Shown piece after piece: positions 35,247 to 44,702 of a stretch of 64,000 bases of DNA (the first letter of the stretch is position 1; each line of letters begins with the position of its first letter). The position numbers were made by a program, and so were the translations under genes. The notes beneath the pieces were generated by a model. That model saw nothing but the letters and a program-made list of their open reading frames with translations. It ran no database searches and was not told the DNA's origin. This stretch comes from Natronoarchaeum rubrum (GTDB lineage Archaea > Halobacteriota > Halobacteria > Halobacteriales > Natronoarchaeaceae). Where the stretch lies: NCBI RefSeq assembly GCF_024494695.1, contig NZ_JANHDP010000002.1:629816-693815 (forward strand), given 5' to 3'.

Positions 35247-36093
35247 CCAGCCGGTCGAGGACGTCTTCGACGCCGTCGCCGAGACCGCCCCGGAGATCCG
35301 CAACACCCTCGTCGAACGCGTCGGGTTCGAGAGCGAGGAGAACCCGAGCGGCGAGGAACAGATCGCGGCCGACGTGTTCGCCGACCGGCTGCTCGAAGAG
35401 CGGCTGCTTCCCATCGACGGGATCGGGCAGTACGCCAGCGAGGAGCGCGACGAGATCGTTTCGGGCGGCGAGGGGTACGGCGTCGCGGTGGATCCAGTCG
35501 ACGGCTCCTCGAACATCCAGACCAACAACGCCGCCGGAACCATCCTCGGGATCTACGACGCCGACCTGCCCGCTCGCGGCGAGACGCTCGTTGGCGCCGC
35601 GTGCGTCCTGTACGGGCCCCGGACGACGATGATCGCGGCGGACGAGGAGTCTGTCACGGAGTACCTGCTGGAGGACGGCGACCGGAAAGCCGTTCGGGAG
35701 AACGTGACGATCCCCGACGAGCCCGACGACCACGGCGTGTACGGGTTCGGGGGTCGCGTTCCCGACTGGCACGAGGATTTCAGGGCGTACGCCCGCGAGC
35801 TCGAACACGAACTCAGGCTCCGCTACAGCGGCGCGATGATCGGTGACATCAACCAGGTGCTCACGTACGGCGGGATTTTCGCCTACCCGGCGCTCCAGTC
35901 GTCGCCCCAGGGGAAGCTTCGCCTGCAGTACGAGGGCAATCCCATCGGCTACATCGCCGAAGCCGCCGGCGGTCGGTCGTCGGCCGGGGACCGCTCCATC
36001 CTGGCGGTCTCCGCTGACGACGTCCACCAGCGCGTTCCGGTCCACATCGGGACGACGGAGTACGTCGACAGGTTGGAAACCGCGCTGGACTGA
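35239..36093 (+). CDS. fbp: Fructose-1,6-bisphosphatase, class I
   Basis: A 284-residue enzyme hydrolysing fructose-1,6-bisphosphate. Metal-binding motifs: YASEERDE (near residue 65), GVAVDPVDGSSNI (near 82-94, the DPxDGSSN signature) and the late EAAGGRSSAGDRSIL. YSGAMIGDINQVLTYGGIFAYP matches the class I substrate region. The start ATG overlaps fba. Confidence 0.94.
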   Translation: MSNQPVEDVFDAVAETAPEIRNTLVERVGFESEENPSGEEQIAADVFADRLLEERLLPIDGIGQYASEERDEIVSGGEGYGVAVDPVDGSSNIQTNNAAGTILGIYDADLPARGETLVGAACVLYGPRTTMIAADEESVTEYLLEDGDRKAVRENVTIPDEPDDHGVYGFGGRVPDWHEDFRAYARELEHELRLRYSGAMIGDINQVLTYGGIFAYPALQSSPQGKLRLQYEGNPIGYIAEAAGGRSSAGDRSILAVSADDVHQRVPVHIGTTEYVDRLETALD

Positions 36094-36101
36094 CGGTAGC
36101 G

Positions 36102-36170
36102 ACGCCCGGTTCGAGCGCGGTGCGAGCATGCGACGCCCGATTCGAGCGCACGAGCGCAGTTCGAGCACGC
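36102..36170. repeat. Short imperfect tandem repeat between fbp and the GlpA-like gene
   Basis: GACGCCCGGTTCGAGCG (36102-36118) recurs as GACGCCCGATTCGAGCG (36132-36148), and a shorter copy CAGTTCGAGCACGCGACG follows at 36157-36174. The spacing is about 30 bases. No function is evident. Confidence 0.6.
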
Positions 36171-36236
36171 GACGGCTGCGTCGGACCTACCCTACGCGGT
36201 AGTTCACCGTTCCTCCGTGGCGGCATCGCCGGTAGA

Positions 36237-36260
36237 AACTTACGTCAGTCGTCCTAAGTT
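36237..36260. promoter_or_regulatory. Inverted repeat just before the GlpA-like start codon
   Basis: AACTTA (36237-36242) and TAAGTT (36255-36260) face each other across 12 bases and end 5 bases before the ATG, where transcription should begin. A repressor such as a GlpR/DeoR-type protein could bind here (inference). Confidence 0.4.
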
Positions 36261-36265
36261 CGCGT

Positions 36266-37489
36266 ATGTCTGTCGAAGCAGACGTACTCGTAGTCGGTGG
36301 CGGTGCGACCGGCGCCGGCGTCGCTCGTGACCTCGCACTCCGTGGAATCGACGTGACGCTGGTCGAGCGCGGCGGACTGACCAGCGGCACTTCCGGCCGC
36401 TCTCACGGGCTGCTTCACAGCGGCGCCCGCTACGCGGAGGCGGACCGCGTCGGCGCCGAAGAGTGCATCGAGGAAAACGAGATCCTCCGCGACATCGCCG
36501 GCGCCTGCATTCGGGACACCGGGGGCCTGTTCGTCCAGCTCGCCGGGGACGACCCCGACTACTTCGAGGCCAAGCGGGACGCCTGCGAGGAGATCGGGAT
36601 CCCCGTGAAGACGCTCGACGGCGACGAGGCGCGCGAGATGGTCCCCGACCTCGCGGACGAGACCGAGCGCGCGTTCGAGGTGCCCGACGCGGCCATCTAC
36701 CCGTCGCGGCTCGTCGCCGCGAACGCGGCCGACGCTCGCGACCACGGCGCGACGATCCACCCGCACGCGCCCGTCGAGGACGTGACCGTCGACGACGGAC
36801 GGGTGAGCGGCGTCCGCGTCGGCGGATCGGTCGACGACCGGATCGAGGCCGACTACGTCGTCAACGCGACGGGGGCGTGGGCGGGCGAGTTCGCCGCGAT
36901 GGCCGGTCTCGACGTCGAGATGCAACCGTCCCGCGGCGTGATGATCTCGGTCGACTACGACGACCTCGGACCGGTACTCAACCGCTGTCGGAGCCCCGAC
37001 GACGGTGACATCGTCGTCCCTCACGAGACCGAGGTCGTCCTCGGGACGACGAGCGTCCCCGTCCGCGACCCGGACGAGTACGAAACCGAGGACTGGGAGA
37101 TCGAGACGACGATCAGCGAGTGTGCGAAGATGCTCCCGCCGGTCGAGGACGCGCCGGAGGTCCGGACCTGGTGGGGCGTCCGCCCCCTCTACGCGCCCGA
37201 CGAGGAGGAACGCGGCGGTCGCGGCATCTCTCGCGGATTCTTCCTGCTCGATCACGCCGACGACGGCGTCGACAACGCGGCGAGCATCGTCGGCGGCAAG
37301 CTGACCACGTACCGCCAGATGGCCGAGGCGACGGCCGCCCTCGTCTGCGAGGGACTGGGCGTCGACGCCGACTGCGCGACCGCCGAGCAGACACTCCCGG
37401 CTGTCGACGATCCGGACCGACTGGACGACCTCGTCGCGGAGTTCGACGGGCAGGGGCCGACCGACGAGGACGTCGTCGGCGCGGAGTGA
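36266..37489 (+). CDS. glpA: GlpA-like FAD-dependent glycerol-3-phosphate dehydrogenase, short form
   Basis: A 407-residue FAD oxidoreductase. VLVVGGGATGAGVARDLALR is the FAD-binding start, GGLTSGTSGRSHGLLHSGAR follows, and WWGVRPLYAPDE and IVGGKLTTYRQMAE match GlpA/GlpD enzymes that oxidise glycerol-3-phosphate to DHAP. Usual haloarchaeal GlpA is about 570-580 residues with a C-terminal BFD-like iron-sulfur domain; here the protein stops at the linker (VVGAE). GlpB and GlpC are not next to it. glpK lies 5.5 kb downstream. A related FAD-dependent hydroxyacid oxidase is a less likely alternative. Confidence 0.8.
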   Translation: MSVEADVLVVGGGATGAGVARDLALRGIDVTLVERGGLTSGTSGRSHGLLHSGARYAEADRVGAEECIEENEILRDIAGACIRDTGGLFVQLAGDDPDYFEAKRDACEEIGIPVKTLDGDEAREMVPDLADETERAFEVPDAAIYPSRLVAANAADARDHGATIHPHAPVEDVTVDDGRVSGVRVGGSVDDRIEADYVVNATGAWAGEFAAMAGLDVEMQPSRGVMISVDYDDLGPVLNRCRSPDDGDIVVPHETEVVLGTTSVPVRDPDEYETEDWEIETTISECAKMLPPVEDAPEVRTWWGVRPLYAPDEEERGGRGISRGFFLLDHADDGVDNAASIVGGKLTTYRQMAEATAALVCEGLGVDADCATAEQTLPAVDDPDRLDDLVAEFDGQGPTDEDVVGAE

Positions 37490-37628
37490 CCTCGCAGTCG
37501 TGCGGACGGTCGCGACCGCAGTCGATTTTTAACTTGGTACCGTAGCTTCATGACCGATCCGCGCGTACGTCTCGCCATGGTAACAAGCGACAATGGCGCA
37601 GCGCCGACCGTAGCGGAGGCGTCGGCAG

Positions 37629-39389
37629 ATGCGTAACGCGAAAATCGTCTGCACGCTGGGGCCGGCGACGGACTCGGCCGAACAGATCACGGCGCTGGCC
37701 GAGGCGGGGATGTCGGTCGGGCGTCTCAACGCCAGTCACGGCTCGCCGGAACACCGCCGAGAGATGATCGACCGCATCGACGAGGTCGACGACGCGGTCG
37801 ACGCCCCGGTGGCGTCGATGCTGGACACGCCGGGGCCGGAAGTGCGGACGGCGCCCATCGACGCCCCGATCCGACTGGAGAAGGGCTCGACGGTGCGGTT
37901 CGCCGTCGGAGCGGACGCGACGCCGGGGGAGATCGGCCTCTCGAGATCGATCGCGGCCGTCGACCCGGGCGATCACGTTCTGCTCGACGACGGTCGGATC
38001 GAAACCACCGTCGAGCGCGTCGACGACGACGCGGTGTTCGCGCGCGTCGAGAACGGCGGCGAGCTCGGCGCTCGCAAGGGCGTCAACGTCCCCGGTGTCG
38101 AGCTCGGTCTCCCGACGATCACCGAAGACGACGAGGTTGAACTCGACGTCGCCGCCGAGAAGGAACCGGACTTCGTTGCCGCCTCGTTCGTCGGCTCGGG
38201 TGAGGACGTCGCCGAGATCAACCGCGCGCTCGCGGACCGCGGCGTCGACATCCCGGTCGTCGCCAAGATCGAGCGGCTGGCCGCCGTCCGAAACATCGAC
38301 TCCATCGCGGCGGAAGCCTACGGGGTGATGGTCGCGCGCGGCGACCTCGGCGTCGAGTGTCCGCTCGAGGACGTCCCCATTTTCCAGAAGCGCATCATCA
38401 GGCGGTGCCACCGGGCCGGGGTCCCGGTCATCACGGCGACGGAGATGCTGGACTCGATGACTCACGCGCGCCGGCCGACGCGCGCCGAAGCCTCCGACGT
38501 GGCCAACGCCGTGCTCGACGGCACGGACGCCGTGATGCTCTCGGGCGAGACGGCCGTCGGCGACCACCCCGCCAGAGTCGTCGAGACGATGGACCGGATC
38601 GTCCGCGACGTCGAGGACACCGAGGAGTACGCGGAATCCCGCGAACGACTCGTCCCGGACGCTGGCGAGTCGAAGGCGGACGCGCTCGCCCGCTCGGGGC
38701 GGTTCCTGGCGCGCGATATCGGCGCGGACGCGATCGCCGTCGCGACCCAGTCGGGGTACACGGCGCTGAAGGCCGCGAAGTACCGCCCCGGCGTCCCGGT
38801 CGTCGCGTCGACGCCGAGCGACCGCGTTCGCCGCAGGCTCGCGCTCTCCTGGGGCGTCACGCCGATGTACACCGGAATTTCCGACAGGGAGGTCGACACC
38901 CTCGTGGAGGGGGCGGTCCAGTCCGCACTCGACGCCGGCGTCGCGGAGAGCGGCGACACGGTCGTCGTCTTCTGCGGGATGATGACCGAACTCGAAAGCG
39001 GAAGCACGACGAACATGATGAAGGTTCACGTCGCCGCGGAGGTGCTCGCCAGGGGCAGGTCGGTCGTCGAGGGGATGGTCACGGGTCCGATCCACCGCCT
39101 GACTGACGCCGACCTCGTGGACGTTCCGGACGGTGCTGTCGTCGCCGTGCCCGATGAGTTCGACGACGAGTTCCGGGGCGATACGGGCCGCATCGGCGCC
39201 ATCGTCGACGCTCACGAGGGGACAACGGGATACGCTGCCATCGTCGCACGCGAACGCTCGATCCCGATGATCTCCGACGCGTCCGTTCCCGGCGCCGTCG
39301 ACGACGGCTCGACCGTGACGCTGGACGCCGAACGCGGCGTCCTGTACGACGGGGCCATCAGCCGCGAAGCGCGGGACGGTGAAAAATAA
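37629..39389 (+). CDS. pyk: Pyruvate kinase with C-terminal swivel-like domain
   Basis: A 586-residue enzyme converting PEP and ADP to pyruvate and ATP. Landmarks: KIVCTLGPAT at the start, GRLNASHG, MLDTPGPEVRT, PVVAKIERLAA, GVMVARGDLGVE, ITATEMLDSM and AVMLSGETAVG. Residues from about 475 form an extra PEP-utiliser swivel-like domain in which the usual TSHAA motif reads EGTTGYAAIVAR, with His replaced by Tyr535. The residues needed for catalysis in the barrel are intact. The gene starts at the ATG at 37629. Confidence 0.95.
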   Translation: MRNAKIVCTLGPATDSAEQITALAEAGMSVGRLNASHGSPEHRREMIDRIDEVDDAVDAPVASMLDTPGPEVRTAPIDAPIRLEKGSTVRFAVGADATPGEIGLSRSIAAVDPGDHVLLDDGRIETTVERVDDDAVFARVENGGELGARKGVNVPGVELGLPTITEDDEVELDVAAEKEPDFVAASFVGSGEDVAEINRALADRGVDIPVVAKIERLAAVRNIDSIAAEAYGVMVARGDLGVECPLEDVPIFQKRIIRRCHRAGVPVITATEMLDSMTHARRPTRAEASDVANAVLDGTDAVMLSGETAVGDHPARVVETMDRIVRDVEDTEEYAESRERLVPDAGESKADALARSGRFLARDIGADAIAVATQSGYTALKAAKYRPGVPVVASTPSDRVRRRLALSWGVTPMYTGISDREVDTLVEGAVQSALDAGVAESGDTVVVFCGMMTELESGSTTNMMKVHVAAEVLARGRSVVEGMVTGPIHRLTDADLVDVPDGAVVAVPDEFDDEFRGDTGRIGAIVDAHEGTTGYAAIVARERSIPMISDASVPGAVDDGSTVTLDAERGVLYDGAISREARDGEK

Positions 39390-39995
39390 CTGTCCGGTTC
39401 GGCCCATCGCACTCGTCCCGGTTCGGCGTCCGGCCGCGTACTCGCGTCGCTTCGCCAGCGCCGCTACTGGCGGGTCTTCCTCTCACGCCGTTCATTCCCG
39501 ATCGACGTATACCGGTTCGGGTAAGACTGGTTTGATTAGAAAAAGATTCTACGTATGGACACGGTACTATCACGCTGCGACGATGAGTCGTTCCCGAATG
39601 TCGATTACACAGATACCGATGTAAAAAACCGCGGTCGCGCTCGGAACTTCGCGGTCGTTCGTCGGGTCTCCAACTGGTAAGCAGAACGTTTTTAGAAGTC
39701 TAAAGATCTTACTGACGATTACTAGTCATTTGTAGTAGCCGCGTCTCGTATGTTCGGGCCAGCGGTTTCGAGTCCGTGCGGAGACACGGGCGGGGCCCCA
39801 CCTGCGGTGCCGAGGACGGGTCCTGAACGACACTGTTCTGGCGTCTTCGGAGCCGCTCCGATATCTGCGCAGAGTGCGGGCGGTCTGGGTGTGTTCGTCC
39901 TCGGGGGAGGCCGCCCGGTCAAACGAACGAAGCGCCCGATAGCGCGCGACGTCGCGGGACGGGTGGATATGTGGGAGAGTAGCATAGTAGTACGC
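39390..39995. other. 606-base gap between pyk and the R15P isomerase gene
   Basis: No supported gene. The part at 39520-39740 is AT-rich, with gttttttag-like runs and ctaaagatctt at about 39700. It most likely carries the terminator of pyk and the promoter for the downstream gene. A pair of GC-rich stretches (39770-39940) has poor coding character. Confidence 0.4.
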
Positions 39996-40847
39996 ATGAT
40001 CGACGAGACGGTCACCCAGATCGAGGAGATGCAGACCCAGAGCGCCTCCGCGGTCGCCGTGAAAGCCGCCAGAGCGCTGCGGGAGTTGACCGAACGGGAG
40101 TACTACACCGTCGAAGAGTACGTTCGTGCGTTGAGTCGCAACAGCAAGGCGCTCTATCGGGCGAGTCCGTCCCACGCGATCCTGTACACGACGCAGCGAC
40201 GCATCGTCTCCGAGGTCTCGGACTCGGATCCCGATACCGTCGAAGCGGCCAAAGAGCGGACGCTCAGCGTCATCCGGGACGTCGTCACGGACGTCGAGTT
40301 GAGCAAAGACCGGGCCGCGCAGCGAGCGGCCGAGCTCGTCGACGACGGCGACGTGCTGTTGACCCACGAGAACTCGTCGACCGTAATGGCGACGCTCAAG
40401 CGCCTGCTCGCCGATGATGTGAGCTTCGAACTGTTCGTCACGGAGTCGCGACCGCGATTCCTCGGGCGGCGAACGGCCCGCGAGCTAGCCGATCGCGACG
40501 GCGTCGACGTGACGCTCATCGTCGACGGCGCTGCGGGGCACTTCCTCTCGGAGTGCGACCGCGTGCTGGTCGGCATGAACTGCATCATCGACGAGACCGT
40601 GTACAACCGCGTGGGGACGTACCCGATCGTCGCCACCGCCGCGGATCTGGACGTTCCAGTGACGGTCGTCGGCGCGTCGGCGAAGTGTATCGACGGCGGC
40701 TTCGTCTTCGAGAACGAGTTTCGATCGCCCTCCGAGGTGATGCTCGAACCGCCCGACGGATTCGCGATGGAGAACCCGGCGTACGACGCGACGCCGCTGC
40801 GAGTCGTGGACACGGTGGTGACGGACGAACGGACGCACGAACACTGA
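39996..40847 (+). CDS. Ribose-1,5-bisphosphate isomerase / eIF2B-like family protein
   Basis: A 283-residue protein of the IF2B/R15P/MtnA fold. It has ASAVAVKAARALRELTE near the start, LLTHENSSTVMATLKR (phosphate-binding loop), ELFVTESRPRFLGRR, VDVTLIVDGAAGHFL with the catalytic-type Asp, VGMNCIIDETVYNRVGTYP and VTVVGASAKC with a conserved Cys-like region. In the archaeal AMP/nucleoside pathway R15P isomerase makes RuBP from ribose-1,5-bisphosphate. The eIF2B-like translation assignment is the older alternative. The ATG at 39996 is preferred; the upstream frame is not coding-like. Confidence 0.83.
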   Translation: MIDETVTQIEEMQTQSASAVAVKAARALRELTEREYYTVEEYVRALSRNSKALYRASPSHAILYTTQRRIVSEVSDSDPDTVEAAKERTLSVIRDVVTDVELSKDRAAQRAAELVDDGDVLLTHENSSTVMATLKRLLADDVSFELFVTESRPRFLGRRTARELADRDGVDVTLIVDGAAGHFLSECDRVLVGMNCIIDETVYNRVGTYPIVATAADLDVPVTVVGASAKCIDGGFVFENEFRSPSEVMLEPPDGFAMENPAYDATPLRVVDTVVTDERTHEH

Positions 40848-40906
40848 TCTCCGCCGGTCGCACCAAACCTGTTCCCGCCCTCCCCGGGAAAGCGGCGCGT
40901 GACGGC

Positions 40907-41689
40907 TCAGCCGAGTTCATCGAGTTTGTTCCGGAGCGTCGTGCTGATCGCTCCGATGTCGCCGCCGATGCGAACGATCTGGTAGCCGGCGTCGGCCGCC
41001 TCCCGAGCGGCGGTCACGTCGTTCCGGATGCGACCGATCGGAACGTCGGCCGCCAGGCAGGCCTCGAGGGTGCGATCGATCGCGGCCTCGACGGCTTCTT
41101 CGTTCTTTTCGAGCGGCTCCCCTTCGGACATCGACATCGCGAGGTCGGCCGGGCCGACGAACGCGAAGCCGAGTTCGGGCACCGCGAGGATCTCCTCGAT
41201 GTTCTCGACGGCGCGCTCGTTCTCGATCATCGTGCCGACGAGGACCTCGGCGTCCTCGCCGCCGACGTGACTGTCGACGTAGCCCGCCCACTGGCTCGTC
41301 CGTCCGATGCCGACCCCCCTGTCGCCGACGTCGCCGCCGTACGAGAAGTGCGCCGCCTCGACGGCTCGCTGCAACTCGTCGGCCGTTTCGATTCGGGGCA
41401 GAAGGATCGTGCGGACGCCGGCGTCGAGCGCCTTCCGGACGAGCGGGGGCTCGGGCGACGGGAGCCGAACCAGCAGTTCGACGTCGCCCGCCTCCGCGGC
41501 GCGGGTCAGCTCCTCGAAGACGGTGCTGTCGTAGGGGCTCGGTCCGCCGTGCTCGAAGTCGAGCCAGACGAAGTCGAGCCCGATGTTGCCCAACGTCTCG
41601 ACCACCGTCGGCGAAAACGTCGCACAGCTCGCGCCGAAGATCGTCTCGCCGCGCTCGATCGCCCGGCGGAACTCGTTTTCGGTCCTCAC
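40907..41689 (-). CDS. HpcH/HpaI-type aldolase
   Basis: A 260-residue class II pyruvate aldolase-like protein. Seen: LDFVWLDFEHGGPS (metal and substrate site), VELLVRLPSPEPPLVRKALDAGV, TILLPRIETADE, VGTMIENERAVENIEEI and LGFAFVGPADLAMSMS. These are the landmarks of the 2-keto-3-deoxy-acid aldolases (HpaI, GarL). Its start overlaps the hydroxyacid dehydrogenase stop by four bases. It may split a 2-keto acid to pyruvate or the like plus an aldehyde; the exact substrate is unknown. Confidence 0.9.
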   Translation of the reverse strand: MRTENEFRRAIERGETIFGASCATFSPTVVETLGNIGLDFVWLDFEHGGPSPYDSTVFEELTRAAEAGDVELLVRLPSPEPPLVRKALDAGVRTILLPRIETADELQRAVEAAHFSYGGDVGDRGVGIGRTSQWAGYVDSHVGGEDAEVLVGTMIENERAVENIEEILAVPELGFAFVGPADLAMSMSEGEPLEKNEEAVEAAIDRTLEACLAADVPIGRIRNDVTAAREAADAGYQIVRIGGDIGAISTTLRNKLDELG

Positions 41690-42663
41690 GGCGTCACCTC
41701 TCGGTCGATGGCGTCCCCGTTTACCGTCGACTCGGGAAGGCCGCCCTCGTAGACCGTACGAACGTTCGCCGCCGCCCGTCGACTCATGCGTTCCAGGGCC
41801 TGTTCGGTCACGCCGCCGACGTGGGGGGTCAGGAGCACATCGTCGCGATCGAGGATCGGGTTGTCCGCGTCCGGCGGCTCCGACTGGAAGTTGTCGAGGC
41901 CGGCGCCACCGACGACGCCGCCCTCGAGCGCCTCGACGAGCGCCGGTTCGTCGACGATCCCGCCGCGCGACGTGTTGAGGAGAACGCCGCGCTCGCCGAG
42001 TGCCGCCAGTTCCGCGGTCGAGATCGCGTGTCGCGTCCCCTCGACCAGCGGGACGTGGATGCTCACCGCGTCCGATCGATCGCAGAGATCGACGAGGTCG
42101 TCGACCCGGACCACGTCGTCCGGAAAGTCCTCGTCGGCCTGGTGCGGATCGTACGCGAGGATCTGCTGTCCGATTCCGCGGGCGATCGTCGCCGTCTCGC
42201 GGGCGATGGAGCCGTACCCCATCAGCCCGAGGGAGTCCCCGGCGAGTTCGCGCCCCGCGAACGCGTGTCGCTCCCAGCCGCCCTCGCGGACGTGTCTGTC
42301 GGCCGTGCGGAGGTTCCGCCGGACGCCGAACAGGAGCGCGATCGCGTGTTCGGCGACCGATCGCGCGTTGACGCCGGGCGTGTTACAGACGACGACGTTC
42401 CGGCGCGAGGCCGCCGCCACGTCCACGTTGTCGAGCCCGCTCCCGTGTTTCGCGATCACCTGGAGCCGATCCGCTCGATCGATGACGCCGGCATCGATCG
42501 TCGCGGTCCTGACGACGACGGCGTCGTACCGGCCGATGTCGTCCAGCGCGGCGCCGCGACTGTCGTACTCGTCCATGCTCGTACACCGGGCGAACTCCGC
42601 GATCGACGCCGGACCCGACGGATCGATTCGCTCCGGGAGAAGCACCTCCCACCGTTCAGCCAT
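41686..42663 (-). CDS. D-2-hydroxyacid dehydrogenase (SerA-like)
   Basis: A 325-residue NAD(P)-dependent dehydrogenase. It has IAKHGSGLDNVDVAAA, VCNTPGVNARSVAEHAIALL, SLGLMGYGSIARETA (Rossmann GxGxxA-like), LLNTSRGGIVDE with the catalytic Arg, and LLTPHVGGVTEQAL with the catalytic His. No regulatory ACT domain is present. It is the first gene of a two-gene transcript with the HpcH aldolase. It could act on hydroxypyruvate or a keto-sugar acid. The ATG at 42663 is chosen for the MAERWEVLLPE start. Confidence 0.9.
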   Translation of the reverse strand: MAERWEVLLPERIDPSGPASIAEFARCTSMDEYDSRGAALDDIGRYDAVVVRTATIDAGVIDRADRLQVIAKHGSGLDNVDVAAASRRNVVVCNTPGVNARSVAEHAIALLFGVRRNLRTADRHVREGGWERHAFAGRELAGDSLGLMGYGSIARETATIARGIGQQILAYDPHQADEDFPDDVVRVDDLVDLCDRSDAVSIHVPLVEGTRHAISTAELAALGERGVLLNTSRGGIVDEPALVEALEGGVVGGAGLDNFQSEPPDADNPILDRDDVLLTPHVGGVTEQALERMSRRAAANVRTVYEGGLPESTVNGDAIDREVTP

Positions 42664-43012
42664 ATGGTAGCATCCGGCACGAAAGGACAAAAGCGTACAC
42701 CCCGGTTGTGCGGAACGGGAACGGTGGGGAGAGCAGTGCCCCCAACCACACGCACAGACACCTCGTGGAGTACCGACGGATCTGTCTGTCGACGTCCGAA
42801 CGAACGGCGACAGGGCCGTTGCTGCTCCCACCGAGTTCCGAACGCCCCGTCTGACGAGTCAGTCGATGGGATTCGGCACCGCTCCGTCGGTGGGTTGATG
42901 AATAATTTTAAGCCGCGTGTGACAGATATACACATCCACGCCACATCCGCGACCGTTGCTCGAACGGCCGCCGAGCACCGCGGACGGAACAGGTGACAGG
43001 GGGTATCTAGCA
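42664..43012. promoter_or_regulatory. 349-base divergent promoter region between the dehydrogenase gene and glpK
   Basis: AT-rich aataattttaag (42902-42913) is a likely TATA-type box for glpK, with a leader of about 80 bases. The part near 42670-42720 should hold the promoter of the minus-strand dehydrogenase operon. No gene is seen. Confidence 0.5.
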
Positions 43013-44548
43013 ATGTCAACACAGAATACGTACGTCGGTGCGATCGATCAGGGGACGACCGGAACGCGCTTCATGGTGTTCGACCGCGAGGGGACGGTCG
43101 TCACGAGCGCGTACGAGAAGCACGAACAGATCTACCCGGAACCGGGGTGGGTCGAACACGATCCCCGCGAGATCTGGGAGAAGACGAAGCGGGTGATCCA
43201 GGACGCACTGCAGAAAAAGGATCTCGACGCCGAACAGCTCGCGGCGATCGGCGTCACCAACCAGCGCGAGACGACCGTCCTGTGGGAGCGAGATACGGGC
43301 GAGCCGATTCACAACGCGATCGTCTGGCAGGACCGGCGGACAACCGATCGGATCGACGAACTCGAGGCGGAGGGGAAGATCGAGGAGATCCGCGCGAAGA
43401 CGGGACTGGAGGCGGACGCGTACTTCTCGGCGACCAAGGTCGAGTGGCTGCTCGACAACGCCGCACCCGTCAAGACGCAGCGCGCACGACCGGCGTCGTA
43501 CCGCGAACGAGCCGCCGACGGGGAGATCTGCTTCGGAACGATCGACGCCTGGGTGATCTACAACCTCACCGGCGCGCACGTCACCGAGGTCACGAACGCC
43601 TCGCGGACGATGCTGTACAACATCCACGACCTCGAGTGGGACGACGAACTCTTAGAGGAGTTCGGCGTTCCCGAGGAGATGCTGCCGGAGGTACGACCCT
43701 CCAGCGACGACGAGTTCTACGGTCACACCGATTCCGACGGCTTCCTCGGCGCCGAGATCCCCGTCGCCGGAGCGCTGGGCGACCAGCAGGCGGCGCTGTT
43801 CGGCCAGACCTGCTTCGACGCGGGCGACGCGAAAAACACCTACGGGACCGGGTCGTTCTTCCTCACGAACACCGGCAACGAGGCCGTCGAGAGCGACCAC
43901 GGCCTGCTGACGACGATCGGCTTCCAGCGCTCGGGCGAGCCCGTCCAGTACGCGCTTGAGGGAGCGATCTTCGTGACGGGGGCGGCCATCGAGTGGCTCG
44001 AGGACGTCGAGTTGATCGACGACGCCGCCGAGACGGAGGATCTGGCGAGAAGCGTCGACTCGACGGACGGCGTCTACCTCGTGCCGGCGTTCACGGGGCT
44101 GGGCGCGCCCCACTGGGACGGCCGCGCGCGAGGGGCCATCCTCGGCATGACGCGCGGCACGCGACGGGAGCACATCGTCCGGGCGACTCTGGAGTCGATC
44201 GCCTTCCAGACGCTCGACGTCGCCGAGGCGATGGAGGCCGACACCGGGCTCGAGATCACCAGCCTGAAAGTCGACGGCGGCGCGGTGAAGAACAACTTCC
44301 TCTGCCAGCAGCAGGCCGACATCATCGGCGCCGAGATCGTTCGTCCCGAAGTCGACGAGACCACGGCGCTCGGATCGGCCTACGCGGCCGGACTCGCAGT
44401 CGGGTACTGGGATACCGTCGACGAACTCCGGGAGAACTGGCGGGTCGATCGCGAGTTCACGCCCGAGGAGACCGACGACGTCGACGAACGCCACGAGCGA
44501 TGGACCGAAGCGATCGAACGGGCCCGCGACTGGGCCCGGGAGGAGTGA
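43013..44548 (+). CDS. glpK: Glycerol kinase
   Basis: A 511-residue FGGY kinase making glycerol-3-phosphate from glycerol and ATP. Seen: YVGAIDQGTTGTRFMVFDRE at the start, GVTNQRETTVLWER, AIVWQDRRT, CFGTIDAWVIYNLTG, GALGDQQAALFGQTCF, KNTYGTGSFFLTNTG, VPAFTGLGAPHWDGRARG and LKVDGGAVKNNFL. The length is normal. The ATG at 43013 is in the context caATG. With the GlpA-like protein it would bring glycerol into triose metabolism, an important haloarchaeal carbon source. Confidence 0.96.
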   Translation: MSTQNTYVGAIDQGTTGTRFMVFDREGTVVTSAYEKHEQIYPEPGWVEHDPREIWEKTKRVIQDALQKKDLDAEQLAAIGVTNQRETTVLWERDTGEPIHNAIVWQDRRTTDRIDELEAEGKIEEIRAKTGLEADAYFSATKVEWLLDNAAPVKTQRARPASYRERAADGEICFGTIDAWVIYNLTGAHVTEVTNASRTMLYNIHDLEWDDELLEEFGVPEEMLPEVRPSSDDEFYGHTDSDGFLGAEIPVAGALGDQQAALFGQTCFDAGDAKNTYGTGSFFLTNTGNEAVESDHGLLTTIGFQRSGEPVQYALEGAIFVTGAAIEWLEDVELIDDAAETEDLARSVDSTDGVYLVPAFTGLGAPHWDGRARGAILGMTRGTRREHIVRATLESIAFQTLDVAEAMEADTGLEITSLKVDGGAVKNNFLCQQQADIIGAEIVRPEVDETTALGSAYAAGLAVGYWDTVDELRENWRVDREFTPEETDDVDERHERWTEAIERARDWAREE

Positions 44549-44702
44549 ACCGGCCGTCGAATACGACTTCGCCCGGCAGTCGCCGCCGTCCGCACCGGGG
44601 CGCTCGGCACCGTACCCGCCTTACCGCCGGCGTTAGGGGTGGTTCGTCACAAAACGACCGTTCGTCGCCAAAAGTATTGATACCGTAGCACATACACGAC
44701 GC

